From positions 23,327-87,326 of the forward strand of contig PDHQ01000142.1 of assembly GCA_003339415.1 (NCBI GenBank): a stretch of 64,000 bases of DNA, read 5' to 3'. This stretch comes from Ophiocordyceps camponoti-saundersi (nom. inval.). Lineage: Eukaryota > Ascomycota > Sordariomycetes > Hypocreales > Ophiocordycipitaceae. This document shows positions 11,089 through 21,509 of the stretch, piece after piece (positions within the stretch are counted from its first letter, which is position 1; every line of letters begins with the position of its first letter). The notes beneath the pieces were generated by a model. It did no database searches. It was not told where the DNA came from and saw only the letters and a list, made by a program, of their open reading frames with translations. Both the position numbers and the translations under genes were made by a program.

Positions 11089-12521
11089 GTTGGCGATTCT
11101 TGATGAGGCGTTTTGAGAGTAGAGCACAGCAACGTTGAAGACCTATGAAAGATTGGAACGTTGAACCGCGGCGCAGTGCTCGTCCTCCTCCTCCTCCTCC
11201 TTATTAATGCTTTTCTTCGATGGCTCTGTAAATAGGATTTTGCTATCGAACACAACCTTGAACCCATTTCGGGCAGTTAGCTTTCAAAACGAGCAAACGA
11301 TTGAAGTTAAGTGCATCATCTCCTCCATCTTACAGTTGATTTCCGTTTAAAACTCAATTCCCAATGCCAATCCATAGGTACTGATAGATCATCTTGCAAG
11401 TACCAAACCAAAGGAAGTATTTGTCGTTTGCAGGCGAAAAGGCATCGAGATCCCAAGATAAATCCCGTCGGAAGCTTCTCGTCATGTACTTAGCAGGCTT
11501 CTCATATGAACTCGTAAACCAATGTGACTTACATATTTCTTCCCGAGTATTTTGAATACGATAGTACGACTCGGGACAGGTTTAAAATAAAGGCAAACTC
11601 CAGGAGTACGCACTACGGCGGCGATTTCATGCTCGTCGATGTCACACAGGCTGGGTACATGTAGTGAAAGCCCTCCATCACGTATTTCCAATTTGCCGCC
11701 TTATAACCATTCAGACTGCGGGAGTGAGTGAGGCTAATTGGGACTTGTGATTTGCAATACACATCTTGAAGGTCGCAGCGCGACATGGAAAAACCGGAGA
11801 TTCTCAAGCTAACACATCGTAATATAAACTTCGCTAGAGCTCTGGAGACAACATATATCCCTAAAGTTTTGCTCGTCGACGCCTGCGGTACGAAGTAGAC
11901 TGATTCGATATATGCTACTGTACCGACTGATGCAATGCTCTTCACCCCTGGCCGCGCGTTTCCAGACGCTTGTTTGATGCCACGCCGCTCGTAGTAAACT
12001 CGAGGTCACGAATACAGTATGTTGAAACCTTTTGGTCTGTTGGTAGAGATATTGCGTACGAAGGAGAACAATTTCTTCAGATACGTATGAATGCGACATA
12101 CATGCATACATTCGTCCGCGGTTGCGACCCAAGATGAGCAGAAGCGTAAGCAGAAGCGTATGGCGAAAGCACAAATGCACCTCTTCATGTATGTGTGCTT
12201 GTCTTTTATGGCAACTCACTGACAGACATGCTGTTGAGCCGGTCATCAGAAGCTATTGGTCTCGCATATCACGACATAACTATGTAGCATTCCCCAGGGT
12301 TTGCTTCGAAGGGAGAGTCTACTAGAGCTTATCCGTCTTCCAGCGAGTGACGTCAAATCGGTAAGGCAACATATTTAGGCATATCACGACAATGCGTCCT
12401 GTATGTTCTTTCGTTGTAAGAACTTGCAGCCAAGTAAATTGTCTATGCAAGCTACATATACGAAGCATGAACCAAGGAACAACTAGACTTGGTTAGCCAG
12501 AGCAATGAATCATGGCAAGAG
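11089..12521. other. 1.4-kb gene-free region
   Basis: Relatively AT-rich sequence. Open frames here (for example 11809-12246 minus) overlap one another, show no domain-like features and have no convincing splice context. No transposon ends were seen. Confidence 0.5.
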
Positions 12522-14052
12522 TTAAGCGGAAACCATCCGTTTACAGTTCTTCGGCGAGAATGGACGAACGGCTGAAATTATGTAGTTACCAAGCGTCCGG
12601 GTGCAGAAGCCAGCTTCGCAATAGGTAAAGTAATACTGCGCAATGTCAAAGTTGGGAAGAGTCCGAGCTTCATAAAAAGGAGGCACTCACTACCCATCTC
12701 CGCCTGTAGGCCTCGATCTCCGTCTCCGTTGCGTTCGGCTTCGCCTTGACGAAGATGGCTTTCGTCTCAGGCCAGGTACGCTGGAACTTTTCGCGCCAGC
12801 ACTGCAATGTCCGGACGTAATGCGGCCCGATATTCTCCACAGTCTCAACTTCCAGGGCGCCGTCAGATCCATCGTGAATTGCCATGAGAAGATCATGGCT
12901 CGAATGAAGATAACCCCCAGGGAAGAAGTAACGTCTCATGAAAGTCTCCATGTTTGGCGAGGACTTTCTGGCCAGCACCTTTAGCTTCCTCGTTCACAGC
13001 ATCAGACGAAATTTGAGAGTTGAAATGCACACTTACTGATTAGTTGTGGTTCCTGAAGCTACCATGATGCCGGTTTCGGGGTTCAGGAGAGTAGAAATCT
13101 CCTCAAAGAATCGGTTAATGAAATTGCTTCCAACGTGTTCTAGCATCTCGATGGAAATGACTTGGTCGTATCCTCCCTCGATCTTTGGCGCCTCTCGATA
13201 GTCGCAGAGTACGATGTCAATCTTGTCTTGCAAACCTGCAGCCAAAATTCTCTTCTCAGCAAACTGTTTCTGTTCTTCAGAGAGCGTCACGCCCGTGACT
13301 CTGCACCCCGTCTGCTTGGCGGCCTCGATGGCCAGGTGGCCCCATCCACATCCAATTTCAAGCACATGGTGGGAGGATGAGATCTTGGCTCTGCTGATGA
13401 TCCGGTGAACTTTGCGCAACTGCGCTGATTCGAGGGACTCGTCTACCTTGCCGGACCATATTGCCGAAGAGTAGTTCATGTCTTTCGATAGAAAATTGCT
13501 GAAGATCTCGTTTGATTCATCGTAGTGAAAAGCGACATTCAATTTCGACTTTGCTGGGATATTGCCCGGATCGAGATAACGGGCAGCCAGCGGGAGCAGT
13601 TGGAAGAAGGTGATGTCGGTAGAATGGCCGAGAGTATCTAGGTTTAATATATGAAGCTAATCACAACGTCAATGCAACTCTCTTCCCGTGTTTTGGGAAT
13701 ACTCTCACGCAAAATAGGCCTAAAAGATCGTGGCACTGAACCTCTTGCATCATATAGGCCTCTGCAAATCCCTAAAGACACCGAATCCGGTCAGGTTCCC
13801 CTTGATCTGAGTTTCTAACAGCACAAGACGTACTAAATCCATCGACTGGAACATTCTCACCCAGGCATGGGCGTTTTCAATTATCACGGCCACAGCATGG
13901 TCCGACCCGTCGGCAAAAGGCAGTCCCAATACGATATCAGGCTCGTCATTGCCGAGATAGCTTAGCTTTAGGCGCAGCTGTCCATGGCTTATGCGACTCA
14001 AAGCTCGGCAGATAAGCGATCGAGCGAGCGACTGAGACCAGCTCTCAGCCAT
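12522..14052 (-). CDS. Cyclopropane-fatty-acyl-phospholipid synthase-like methyltransferase
   Basis: Five exons: 14052-13834, 13771-13709, 13656-13037, 12988-12691 and 12635-12522. They sum to 437 residues with every phase consistent. Homology guides the junctions: exon 2 supplies G-F-A-E-A-Y-M-M-Q-E-V, the conserved segment before the catalytic domain. Exon 3 carries the SAM-binding V-L-E-I-G-C-G-W-G-H and the S-I-E-M-L-E-H-V-G motif. Exons 4-5 supply Y-F-F-P-G-G-Y-L and Y-Y-F-T-Y-C-E-A-G-F. The family (PF02353) transfers a methylene group from S-adenosylmethionine to unsaturated fatty acyl chains; some fungal relatives act on other lipids. The product here cannot be told from sequence. The first exon is short and divergent, as usual for the family's N-terminus. 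Confidence 0.9.
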
Positions 14053-15058
14053 GGCTCTCCGAGGTAGAAGACCGGGATTGAAGTGTGGGAGACGTAGAAG
14101 GAGAAAGACGTAGAGAGTACTAAAGAGTACCCAGGTGAGGTCGACGAGGAACTGGGAAAACTGTCATTATATGAACCTACCTATGTGTATATACTATCCT
14201 GGCTTATCGGCATTTTGGCATCAAGCAAGCCGACATACGGTTTCTTTCGTGTGTCATTGACTCATTGTAAATGATGAAAGCATTAAGCCGAATGTGAGCC
14301 TGAACCACTCCAGATAAACTCATGATTACCTTTCCGAGCGGTCTGCAGTATTATATGTATGCATATGTCACCCTTCCAAAGGAACAGGGAGGGCAATCCC
14401 GTGGACAAGCTTGGCCAGGTACTGCTCGATTGAATGGGACGGTTTGAACACGCCTCCCTCCTACCCTTGCTCAGACGCCCATTCTCGTCTCGTAACTGGT
14501 CAGGATCCTACGTACCAGGTCATATCTGGTAATCGGATTAAAATCGGCCGTCCAATCGATGGACCTTGCAGTCCAAAAAGAAAATAAAAAGGGGCGAGGC
14601 GTGTCATGCGTAACAAGACGATCCAATAGGATGGCCGAGATAACGGACAACATGAGTAACAGACTCGAGTTCATCGGATCACAGGGGGAGCGACACGGAA
14701 GGGCTCGAGGGTTATGTGGGTTCGTGAGGCCGTGATTCAATGGGTCGTTGCCGCACATCTTTCACATACTCTTGCTAGAATACTTCAAACATCTGCTCGC
14801 CGACATGTTGTAACCAACTCGTCGTAACCCACTCGCCAAGGAAGCGTAGGAAGAACCGATAACGCACTTGATAATGAGCTTTGCAAACGGCGGCAAAAGG
14901 TGAAGAGAGAGTTCTGTCAATTTGGTTGCCTGCTGATGGGTCACTATATCTGTCTGCATGTAACAACGGGCCTCGCCTCTCAGTTCCATGACTTGGACTA
15001 CTTCTCTCCCGACATCGAATGCCGCCCCCATCGCTCTTCCGTGCAGGATCAGTTTCCC
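14053..15058. other. 1-kb gene-free region
   Basis: Upstream region of the methyltransferase gene and downstream region of the Cys-repeat gene. Several overlapping short open frames on both strands look non-coding. No RNA gene was recognised. Confidence 0.5.
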
Positions 15059-17581
15059 TCAACTACGTCCAGCGGCACGCTCAGAGAGGTCTTGAGCCGA
15101 TCCTCGAGCGGGCCAGTCAAGCGGGTCTCTTTCATCCTTACGAACTCCGGCGCCCTGCGGCGGAGGGTTACGCACTTGCTGCTGATTTGAGGCGTTAGGA
15201 ATGTTATTCGCTGTATCTTGTTGCTTCTTCTGGGCTGAGGGGCCGTGCAGGGAATTTGCTCGAGCGGCAACGTCTTCAGCGGATCCTCGCTTGTGCCAGT
15301 CATCGTCGTCAACAGGCTTCGGCTTAGACACTTGCTCCTCTCGAGGGGGGATCTTGTCAGTCGGACCTTGCGCGCCTTGGTTGCCGCCTTTGGTTCGCTG
15401 GGAGATGTCCTCAGAAGAGCCCCGCTGCGGCCAATCAGTGTCCGGCTGCTCGCCTTTATGAAGAGAGTCGTCATGAGTCTTGTCGCCATCTGCCTTTCCG
15501 GGAAGTTCGCAGTGGATGCCCTCAGAATCGACCCAGCATCGCTGCCCGCCAACCTTGGAAGGGCAGTATTGGAATTCGAAACAGTCGTCGGCAGCCAGGA
15601 CGCAGCTCTGTCCGTTGTAGACCTCGCCATCAGGGCAGTGCGGCCTTGTCTCTGAGACGCAATCCTTCAGGTTCTTGTCAAAAGTTGTTCCCTTGGGGCA
15701 CTCTGGCCCAGTAACTGCCACACAGCTCTTCGCCTTGCTATCGAACTTGAAACCGTCGGGGCAGACAGGAGCAATATGAGAAGTGCATTCTTCGCCGTCG
15801 AGAAACGTTCCGTCGGGGCATCTTGGGCCTTCAGCTATGCAGACGGAGCCGGTGTAGATGAACCCCGGCTTGCACTTCGGCACTGACCTCGAGATGCACT
15901 GGCCGGCCTTCAGCACATATCCCTCCGGGCATTGCTGCTCCTGTTCTTTGGCCACGCAGACGCCGTTGATGAGTTTGTGGTCTGGGGGGCATCCGGGCCC
16001 ATCGATAGACTCGCACCCGGCCTCTCCAACGACAAAGCCCGGCGGACACTTGGCGCCCCTCACCATGCAGGCGCCGCTGCGGAGGCTGAAGGGCGGAGGA
16101 CATGATGGCGGGACGCTCACAAGGCAGTCCCCGTCCCTGTTCAGCACCGATCCGGTAGGGCAGTTCGGCACCAAGTCTCTCCCAACACAGCGCTCCCCAT
16201 CGAAGTAAGAACCATCGTGACAGATGGCCTTGGTGCCCTTGATGCAGTCGTTCATGTCGAGGAAGCCTTCTGGGCAGCTTGGCTCCCCATGAAGAGACAC
16301 GCATTTCTGTCCGCTCCACATGAACGAGTCCGGACAGATGGGCTCAACCATGATGACACACCTTCCCTGCTGCGTGACGGAGCCAGGTGGACAGATAGGT
16401 CGGTTGAGCTGGACGCATTCTCCTCCGCGAATGAAGGCTCCTTCTGGACAGGTCGGTCTCTGCGTGGTGCTGCAAGTGTCGCCATCTCGGTGAAAGTCCT
16501 TGGGACACTCGGGAGGTGAGCGACGGACACAGCGAGACTGATCCAGTCGGTAGCCCGTGGGACAGACAGGGACAGGAGTCGCGTGCCTCACGCAGCGACC
16601 TCTGACGGGGGGCTTGCCATCAGGACACTTGCCATCCACGGCCGTCATGCCACATGTCTCTCCGTCCCAAGTCATACTCTCCGGGCAGCAGCGGCTGCTC
16701 TGACCCGTCTCGTCGACCGAGAGCTTCATGCCTTTGAGACACGTGGGGCTGTCGATGAGAACACAGGTCTTGCCCACGAGCTGAGTTTCGGGAGGACACT
16801 GAGGCTTCTCAACGGCGTTGCAAGTCGATGACTCTGGGTTGAAGGTGGTATCGCCCGGACAGCCAGGTTTCTGACCATGGACGCAGTATCCGTCCTGCAG
16901 CAGGGTACCCGGCGGACAGGAGGGCTCGTCACGGGCGATGCAGCGACCGCTGGCCTCGTCGAACCGGGCGCCCTCGACAGTGCATTTGGGCAGCTCCCTG
17001 CTGACGCAGACGCCTTGTTCGGGCTTGGATCCGTCCGGGCACACGGGACCCTTGACCGAGGCGCAGACCCGGCCGTTGAATTGTTCTCCGGACGGACAAG
17101 TGGGCGGCTTCTCGGAGATGCACACATTGCCCTTGGGCTTGAATCCAGGGCCGCAAGTCGCCCCCCCTGGCTTGATGCAGTATCCTCCCTTGACTATGGT
17201 CCCGGCCGGACAGACGGCATCTTCGTGGGAAACGCAGACCCCATCCTTGAAGTACGAGTTGCCCTGGCAGACCGGCTTGACGTGCTGCACGCACTTGTCG
17301 TTGACCTTGACGGTGCCTTCGGGACATGAGGGCCCGTGACCGATAAGGACGCACTGAGAACCGTCGAATTCGGTTCCCAGAGGACAACATTTGATCTTGC
17401 CTGAAGCCTGGTCGCGGCTGGGGATGATCTGATTTAAAGGGAGTTTGAACGGTTGCTGGTTGGGAGAGCTCATGACCTTTTGGTTCACGTTCGGCAAGTC
17501 TGCCGCAGCAGGGAGAGCCCAGAGAAAAATTGCTATGAGGAACATTATCTTGCCTCGATCAAAGATGGAAAATGGAGGCAT
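15059..17581 (-). CDS. Secreted Cys-repeat protein, oocyst-wall-like
   Basis: Single-exon 840-residue protein with a hydrophobic N-terminal signal (FLIAIFLWALPAAA). Roughly residues 55-680 are a long run of units of about 20-25 residues built on C-P-x-G-x-x-x-x-x-x-x-C-V. This resembles the cysteine-rich repeats of apicomplexan oocyst wall proteins and related fungal cell-surface proteins (family knowledge). After a Cys-containing junction (F-E-F-Q-Y-C-P-S) the last 150 residues lose cysteines and instead hold three copies of a W-x-x-R-G-S-x-x-D-x-x-x-R motif. The start chosen has an upstream basic segment before the hydrophobic core. The likely place is the extracellular space or spore/cell wall; the role is unknown. 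Confidence 0.88.
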   Translation of the reverse strand: MPPFSIFDRGKIMFLIAIFLWALPAAADLPNVNQKVMSSPNQQPFKLPLNQIIPSRDQASGKIKCCPLGTEFDGSQCVLIGHGPSCPEGTVKVNDKCVQHVKPVCQGNSYFKDGVCVSHEDAVCPAGTIVKGGYCIKPGGATCGPGFKPKGNVCISEKPPTCPSGEQFNGRVCASVKGPVCPDGSKPEQGVCVSRELPKCTVEGARFDEASGRCIARDEPSCPPGTLLQDGYCVHGQKPGCPGDTTFNPESSTCNAVEKPQCPPETQLVGKTCVLIDSPTCLKGMKLSVDETGQSSRCCPESMTWDGETCGMTAVDGKCPDGKPPVRGRCVRHATPVPVCPTGYRLDQSRCVRRSPPECPKDFHRDGDTCSTTQRPTCPEGAFIRGGECVQLNRPICPPGSVTQQGRCVIMVEPICPDSFMWSGQKCVSLHGEPSCPEGFLDMNDCIKGTKAICHDGSYFDGERCVGRDLVPNCPTGSVLNRDGDCLVSVPPSCPPPFSLRSGACMVRGAKCPPGFVVGEAGCESIDGPGCPPDHKLINGVCVAKEQEQQCPEGYVLKAGQCISRSVPKCKPGFIYTGSVCIAEGPRCPDGTFLDGEECTSHIAPVCPDGFKFDSKAKSCVAVTGPECPKGTTFDKNLKDCVSETRPHCPDGEVYNGQSCVLAADDCFEFQYCPSKVGGQRCWVDSEGIHCELPGKADGDKTHDDSLHKGEQPDTDWPQRGSSEDISQRTKGGNQGAQGPTDKIPPREEQVSKPKPVDDDDWHKRGSAEDVAARANSLHGPSAQKKQQDTANNIPNASNQQQVRNPPPQGAGVRKDERDPLDWPARGSAQDLSERAAGRS

Positions 17582-18785
17582 GGTGATAGAGAAAGATAGA
17601 GTTGATGTGTTCGAGGGGAAGCCAAATGTGGTTGATAAAAGTTGACGAGGTGACTAGCCTAGAGTTACGACACAAGCTGCCGCTGCCAACAGAATATCGT
17701 TCTTTATATAGACATGATTTCCGTTAATTCTCATATCTGTGTCATTATGCAGACGGTCGTCTTAAGTCGCAGCATGAAACCCCAGCCTCTGTCCTGAAAG
17801 GGAAACCCTGGAGTTTGTCTTCCACCTTTCAGCCATCCGCCTCCTCGACACATAATCTCCGAGTGCTTGAGAGACAACTCCAAGCGCGGTAATTACTATT
17901 GGCGAACAGTCCTCGTCTCGGAGACACGAGCTGCGGCAGGATTCGCGAGACACGAGCTGCGAGAGGAAGATAATCAGGCTGAAAAGCAACACTTCGCTGC
18001 AATCCATCGAGTCTATCGAGCCCGTCGCCACGACGAGAAACGTCCGGCTAATTTGCTCAATCAGGCCATTCATGGATTGGTTGTGGCACAGGCTACAGCT
18101 ACTACAATGAGTGGAACTTGATCGACGCGAGTGGCTTTTCTGGTTGGAGATCACCAGTCTTGGGAAGCAGTTGATGCCTGGATGGCGGTGAAAGTTGTAA
18201 GATGGACTGGCTTGAACTCTACACCCCATGGGAGTGTGCATTGAGGACACCATGAGACAGCCAATTACACATCTTCCGTGAGTGATGGATGGTTCCCGTG
18301 CCCGGCTTCAGCTCTACGGCAATTGCGAGCCACTTTCGTCAGATTGTCTCAAGCCTCCTCGTATTTACTCACAATATGATAGCTGCAGCTGCAGATTGTC
18401 GTGAAGTCGTGTGGCTGCAGACAGCGTTGAACTCGTGTGGTTGCAGATCGTCGTGACTTCGTGCTAAGACAACACCTGAGGAGTTTCGGGGCAGGGATTG
18501 GAAGACTCAGAGGAGCTGGAGCAGCCCCGATTAGGACAGTGCACCGCCCTGTTGACTGGTGTAAGCCGCGACCTCAAATCCTCCCATGTCTCTACGGAGG
18601 AACCGAACATGCATGTACATACAGTTGAACAACAAAGGCAATATGAGGGCTTACGTGTAAGTATCTAGGTCGGCAGAAGTTCATGGAGGACGGTATATAT
18701 ATACGGCATGGTTCTGCTCCCCGGTATAAGCTATCGTCACTCCAATTACTCCCATCATCCCTATCATTATTACTTTACGTTCGTC
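17582..18785. other. 1.2-kb gene-free region
   Basis: Contains short direct repeats: GAGACACGAGCTGCG at 17921-17935 and 17947-17961, and an imperfect 21-bp pair at 18391-18411 and 18443-18463. A TATATATATA box lies at 18694-18703, 83 bp before the next start codon. A 163-codon open frame at 17762-18253 (minus) is not convincing. Confidence 0.5.
18694..18703 (+). promoter_or_regulatory. TATA box of the small secreted protein gene
   Basis: TATATATATA sits 83 bp upstream of the ATG at 18786, leaving room for a transcription start and a short leader. This is a match by sequence and position only. Confidence 0.5.
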
Positions 18786-19331
18786 ATGAAGCTCAGCTCC
18801 GTCGTCGTCGTCGCCTTTTCGGCGGCAGCCAAGGCTTATCAGAAGATTTCTCCAGTGGAGCTTCAAGACTGGCGAACTTGCATCTACAATGCCTTGGACA
18901 ACTTTGATCACGGAAATGATGGTTCCGACATTGCATGCAAAACCTACGAGTGTATCCAGAACACGGGCGAGAAATGGAGTCGCGGTGGCCTTCTCAACAA
19001 GGGCGGGAAATTCCTAGTCCTCGGCTGCCAGCTTCTTCCCTTTGTGAGTTTCATCCAGTTGGGCGTGTCTGCTTATCTCGAATCGACAGAGCTGACAGGA
19101 TGACGAAACTAGCAATCATATCATCAGGGCCATAAAGTCACGCCGGAAGAGGAGCAGGAGTGGAAAACCTGTCTCAATAACCTACTTCATGAGTACGAGC
19201 TTGGGCGTGATGATCGCCACAGCTCCTGTCAGTTCTGGCGCTGCCTGCAGCATAAGTCGGAAACGTTCCATCGCGGAGGCGTTGCCACGAGCTTGTCTCA
19301 TCTTGTTGACGGTGTTTGCTTCCTTGCTTAG
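18786..19331 (+). CDS. Small secreted protein with two homologous Cys domains
   Basis: Two exons, 18786-19043 and 19128-19331, with an 84-nt intron (GTGAGT, branch GCTGAC, end CATCAG) in phase 0 giving 153 residues. A signal peptide is present (MKLSSVVVVAFSAAAKA). The mature protein is an internal duplication with one copy per exon. Each copy has W-[RK]-T-C, then C-x-x-x-x-C in K-T-Y-E-C or F-W-R-C, a Q after that, R-G-G about 8 residues later, and a final G-C or G-V-C near L. Each copy holds four cysteines. No known family is recognised. It resembles effector-type secreted proteins. Confidence 0.78.
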
Positions 19332-19749
19332 TGGACATGTTATGCGAGCACCTTAGTAGCGCTGTGATGTCGAGGGATTTGCGAGGGTTCATAGCACTCG
19401 GCTCAGCAAGTTCAGGTGACTGTTTACCTAGTAGGTAGCTACAACTCGACGAAACGTGATATTCTCGAGAAAGCCTCCCTACTAATGAATCTATTGAATC
19501 CATGATTGGGCGGGTACAACCATCTAGGTCGGTATGGGTGCATGCTGAAGCAGTATCCCTAGTAAAGAGTCGATAGAGTATACTTCCTACGTAGTTGCAA
19601 GACTGAATTGGCCATCTACCGAGATGTTTCTATCAAATAAATATTAATATTGAAGTAGTTCTGCGTTGAGAAGTCATATTGACATATCATATTATTGGTA
19701 TCATCACCACGCACAGCCGTATCGCTGTGTCGTTGTGAGCGGCCAGAAA

Positions 19750-19812
<63 letters not shown>
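19750..19812 (+). repeat. Poly-G run, 63 nt
   Basis: Uninterrupted G homopolymer. It could form a G-quadruplex if real, but runs this long at the same locus type as the 26.2-26.5 kb assembly defect may be a sequencing artefact. Confidence 0.9.
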
Positions 19813-19813
<1 letters not shown>

Positions 19814-19881
19814 TATGGGAAAGTCACCTGGGGCTGCGAGAGTGTCTTTTAATTTCTTAACAGGAAAAAAGGAAGGGGTGA

Positions 19882-19939
19882 TGTTGAGGGTTGAGGGTTG
19901 AGGGTGAGGTTGAGGGTGCGGGTGAGTTGAGGGTGAGGT
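19882..19939 (+). repeat. TTGAGGG/GTGAGGG degenerate G-rich repeat
   Basis: About eight units of (T)TGAGGG with variants. This is one base different from the fungal telomere unit TTAGGG, in the G-rich orientation on the plus strand. Confidence 0.75.
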
Positions 19940-21509
19940 GGCATACAGATAGGCTGCTTCATATCACAAGACGTCAAGCTCGAAATCGGGTGTCCTGAAA
20001 GATGACTGAAGGTGTTGAGGGGAGGATGTGGATGTTTGGATGGTTGTCATGGGAAGATGCAGAGCCGTAGTCTCCATCGATACCTACCTAGGTATCATGA
20101 TGTCGAGCAATTTCCAGAAACAGGCTGCCTTTACATTGACATGTGCAACTGAAGAGGAAGGGGGAAAGGTTCTTACATACAAGAGGTTTCGCTGCTTGGT
20201 ACGAAGTAGGTAAGCGGTAAGCTGGTTGGTGATGGGTGAGAAAGCAGAGTCGGATGATTGCGAGGGGTGCCCGTGCTTTTTTCTTTGATGGCTGAGGAGA
20301 GAGGAGAGAGGTGCGTTGGAAGTTGGAAGTTGGGTAGGTTGGTCTGCAGGAACGGGGATCACGAGATGATGTTGTAGCGGTTCAATCTCTTCTGTTGCTT
20401 GTCTTGGGGATGGACTTTGTCTTTGCAGCGGGAAGCACAAGGACGTGTGGTGTGAGGCTATATAAACGGATATATACGGATATATGTATGTACATAAACT
20501 GCCTTGATTCGTTGACGTGTGGACTTGTGACTTTGTGTCACTGCATTGTGCGTGTCGTTGACGGGGCGAAGTGATTGGTGGCTTTCTCGCGAATGCGAAG
20601 CAGGCTTTCACGGTAAGATTCTTCCCTAGGTGTATCCTCACATAGTGCATACATATAGTACATATGTGTATGCATGCTTTACCTGCATAGTACATGTATT
20701 ATGACGGATAGAAACTCAGCTTATGAAGTTTCTTTCCATGGCACTGTTTATATACTTACCTAGGTGAGAGTAAGGTTGAGACAGAATGCCATTGATGACG
20801 AGACACACTTTCTTCTACACTGCTTCTTTTACCCCTACATTCCTGCAGTAGTGAACATGTACGTGTGTATGTATGTATGTAGGTTATGAGAATAGGAGCG
20901 TGTGATGACGATGACGATGAGCTTTCCTCCCCTTTGTTTTGGGTGGCCTCCTCAACTGCCCCCGCGTACATATGTATGTATGTATGTAAATCCCCTCCAT
21001 GTTCGCCCGGAGAGCTGGGAGACGCTAAGTCAAGCTAAGGATAAGTTGGCAGTGCCGGAGTAGGGATGGCTCTTCTTTTTCTTTTGTTTCCTTTGCTATG
21101 GCTGCAAGATGGTGCAAGCTTTAGTGTACATATGTAGTGTGAGTGTTGGACGCCATGTCCTTGCTATATACCTAGTGTCGTTGTTGGGGGGAAAGAGGAG
21201 GAGAAGATGAGTTCAAATCAACAAAGCTGGTCATCTCGAAGAGGCTTAGACTGGTTGTTAGATGGGTAGAAAGATGGAGAGAGAGAGAGGGACAAGAGAG
21301 TGAGAGAGAGAGAAGGATGGGGATGGATAGTATGTATGTATGTAGAGGTAGGTAGGGTAGCATCCGAGCCCCCTGCTGATCTCCCTACCTCTCTCTCTCT
21401 CTCTGTCTTAAAGTTAAATGCTTATTTCGAGAATCACGGGGGGGGAAAAAAACAGTAGGATTCCATTACATCCGTTCGTTCTTTTTCTTTTCCCCCTTTT
21501 CTGTGGACC

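Larger units (their letters stand above)
19332..21509. other. 2.2-kb gene-free region with G-rich repeats
   Basis: Holds a 63-nt G run (19750-19812), TTGAGGG-type repeats (19882-19939), a TACCTACCTAGGTA palindromic site (20081-20094), TATG microsatellites, GA-repeat sequence (about 21270-21315) and a CT run just before the next gene. Open frames in it are repeat-driven or lack features. Confidence 0.55.

Noticed and set aside
11809..12246. 145-codon minus-strand open frame as a gene
   Set aside because: Overlaps other open frames, lacks any motif and sits in AT-rich sequence without splice support.
17762..18253. 163-codon minus-strand open frame as a gene
   Set aside because: Composition is not protein-like, it overlaps short direct repeats and no family is recognised.
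19666..19901. Poly-Gly open frames across the G run
   Set aside because: Any frame over a G homopolymer is open; they are products of the tract, not genes.
20084..20695. 203-codon minus-strand open frame as a gene
   Set aside because: Driven by microsatellite and TATG repeats, without any domain or signal peptide.
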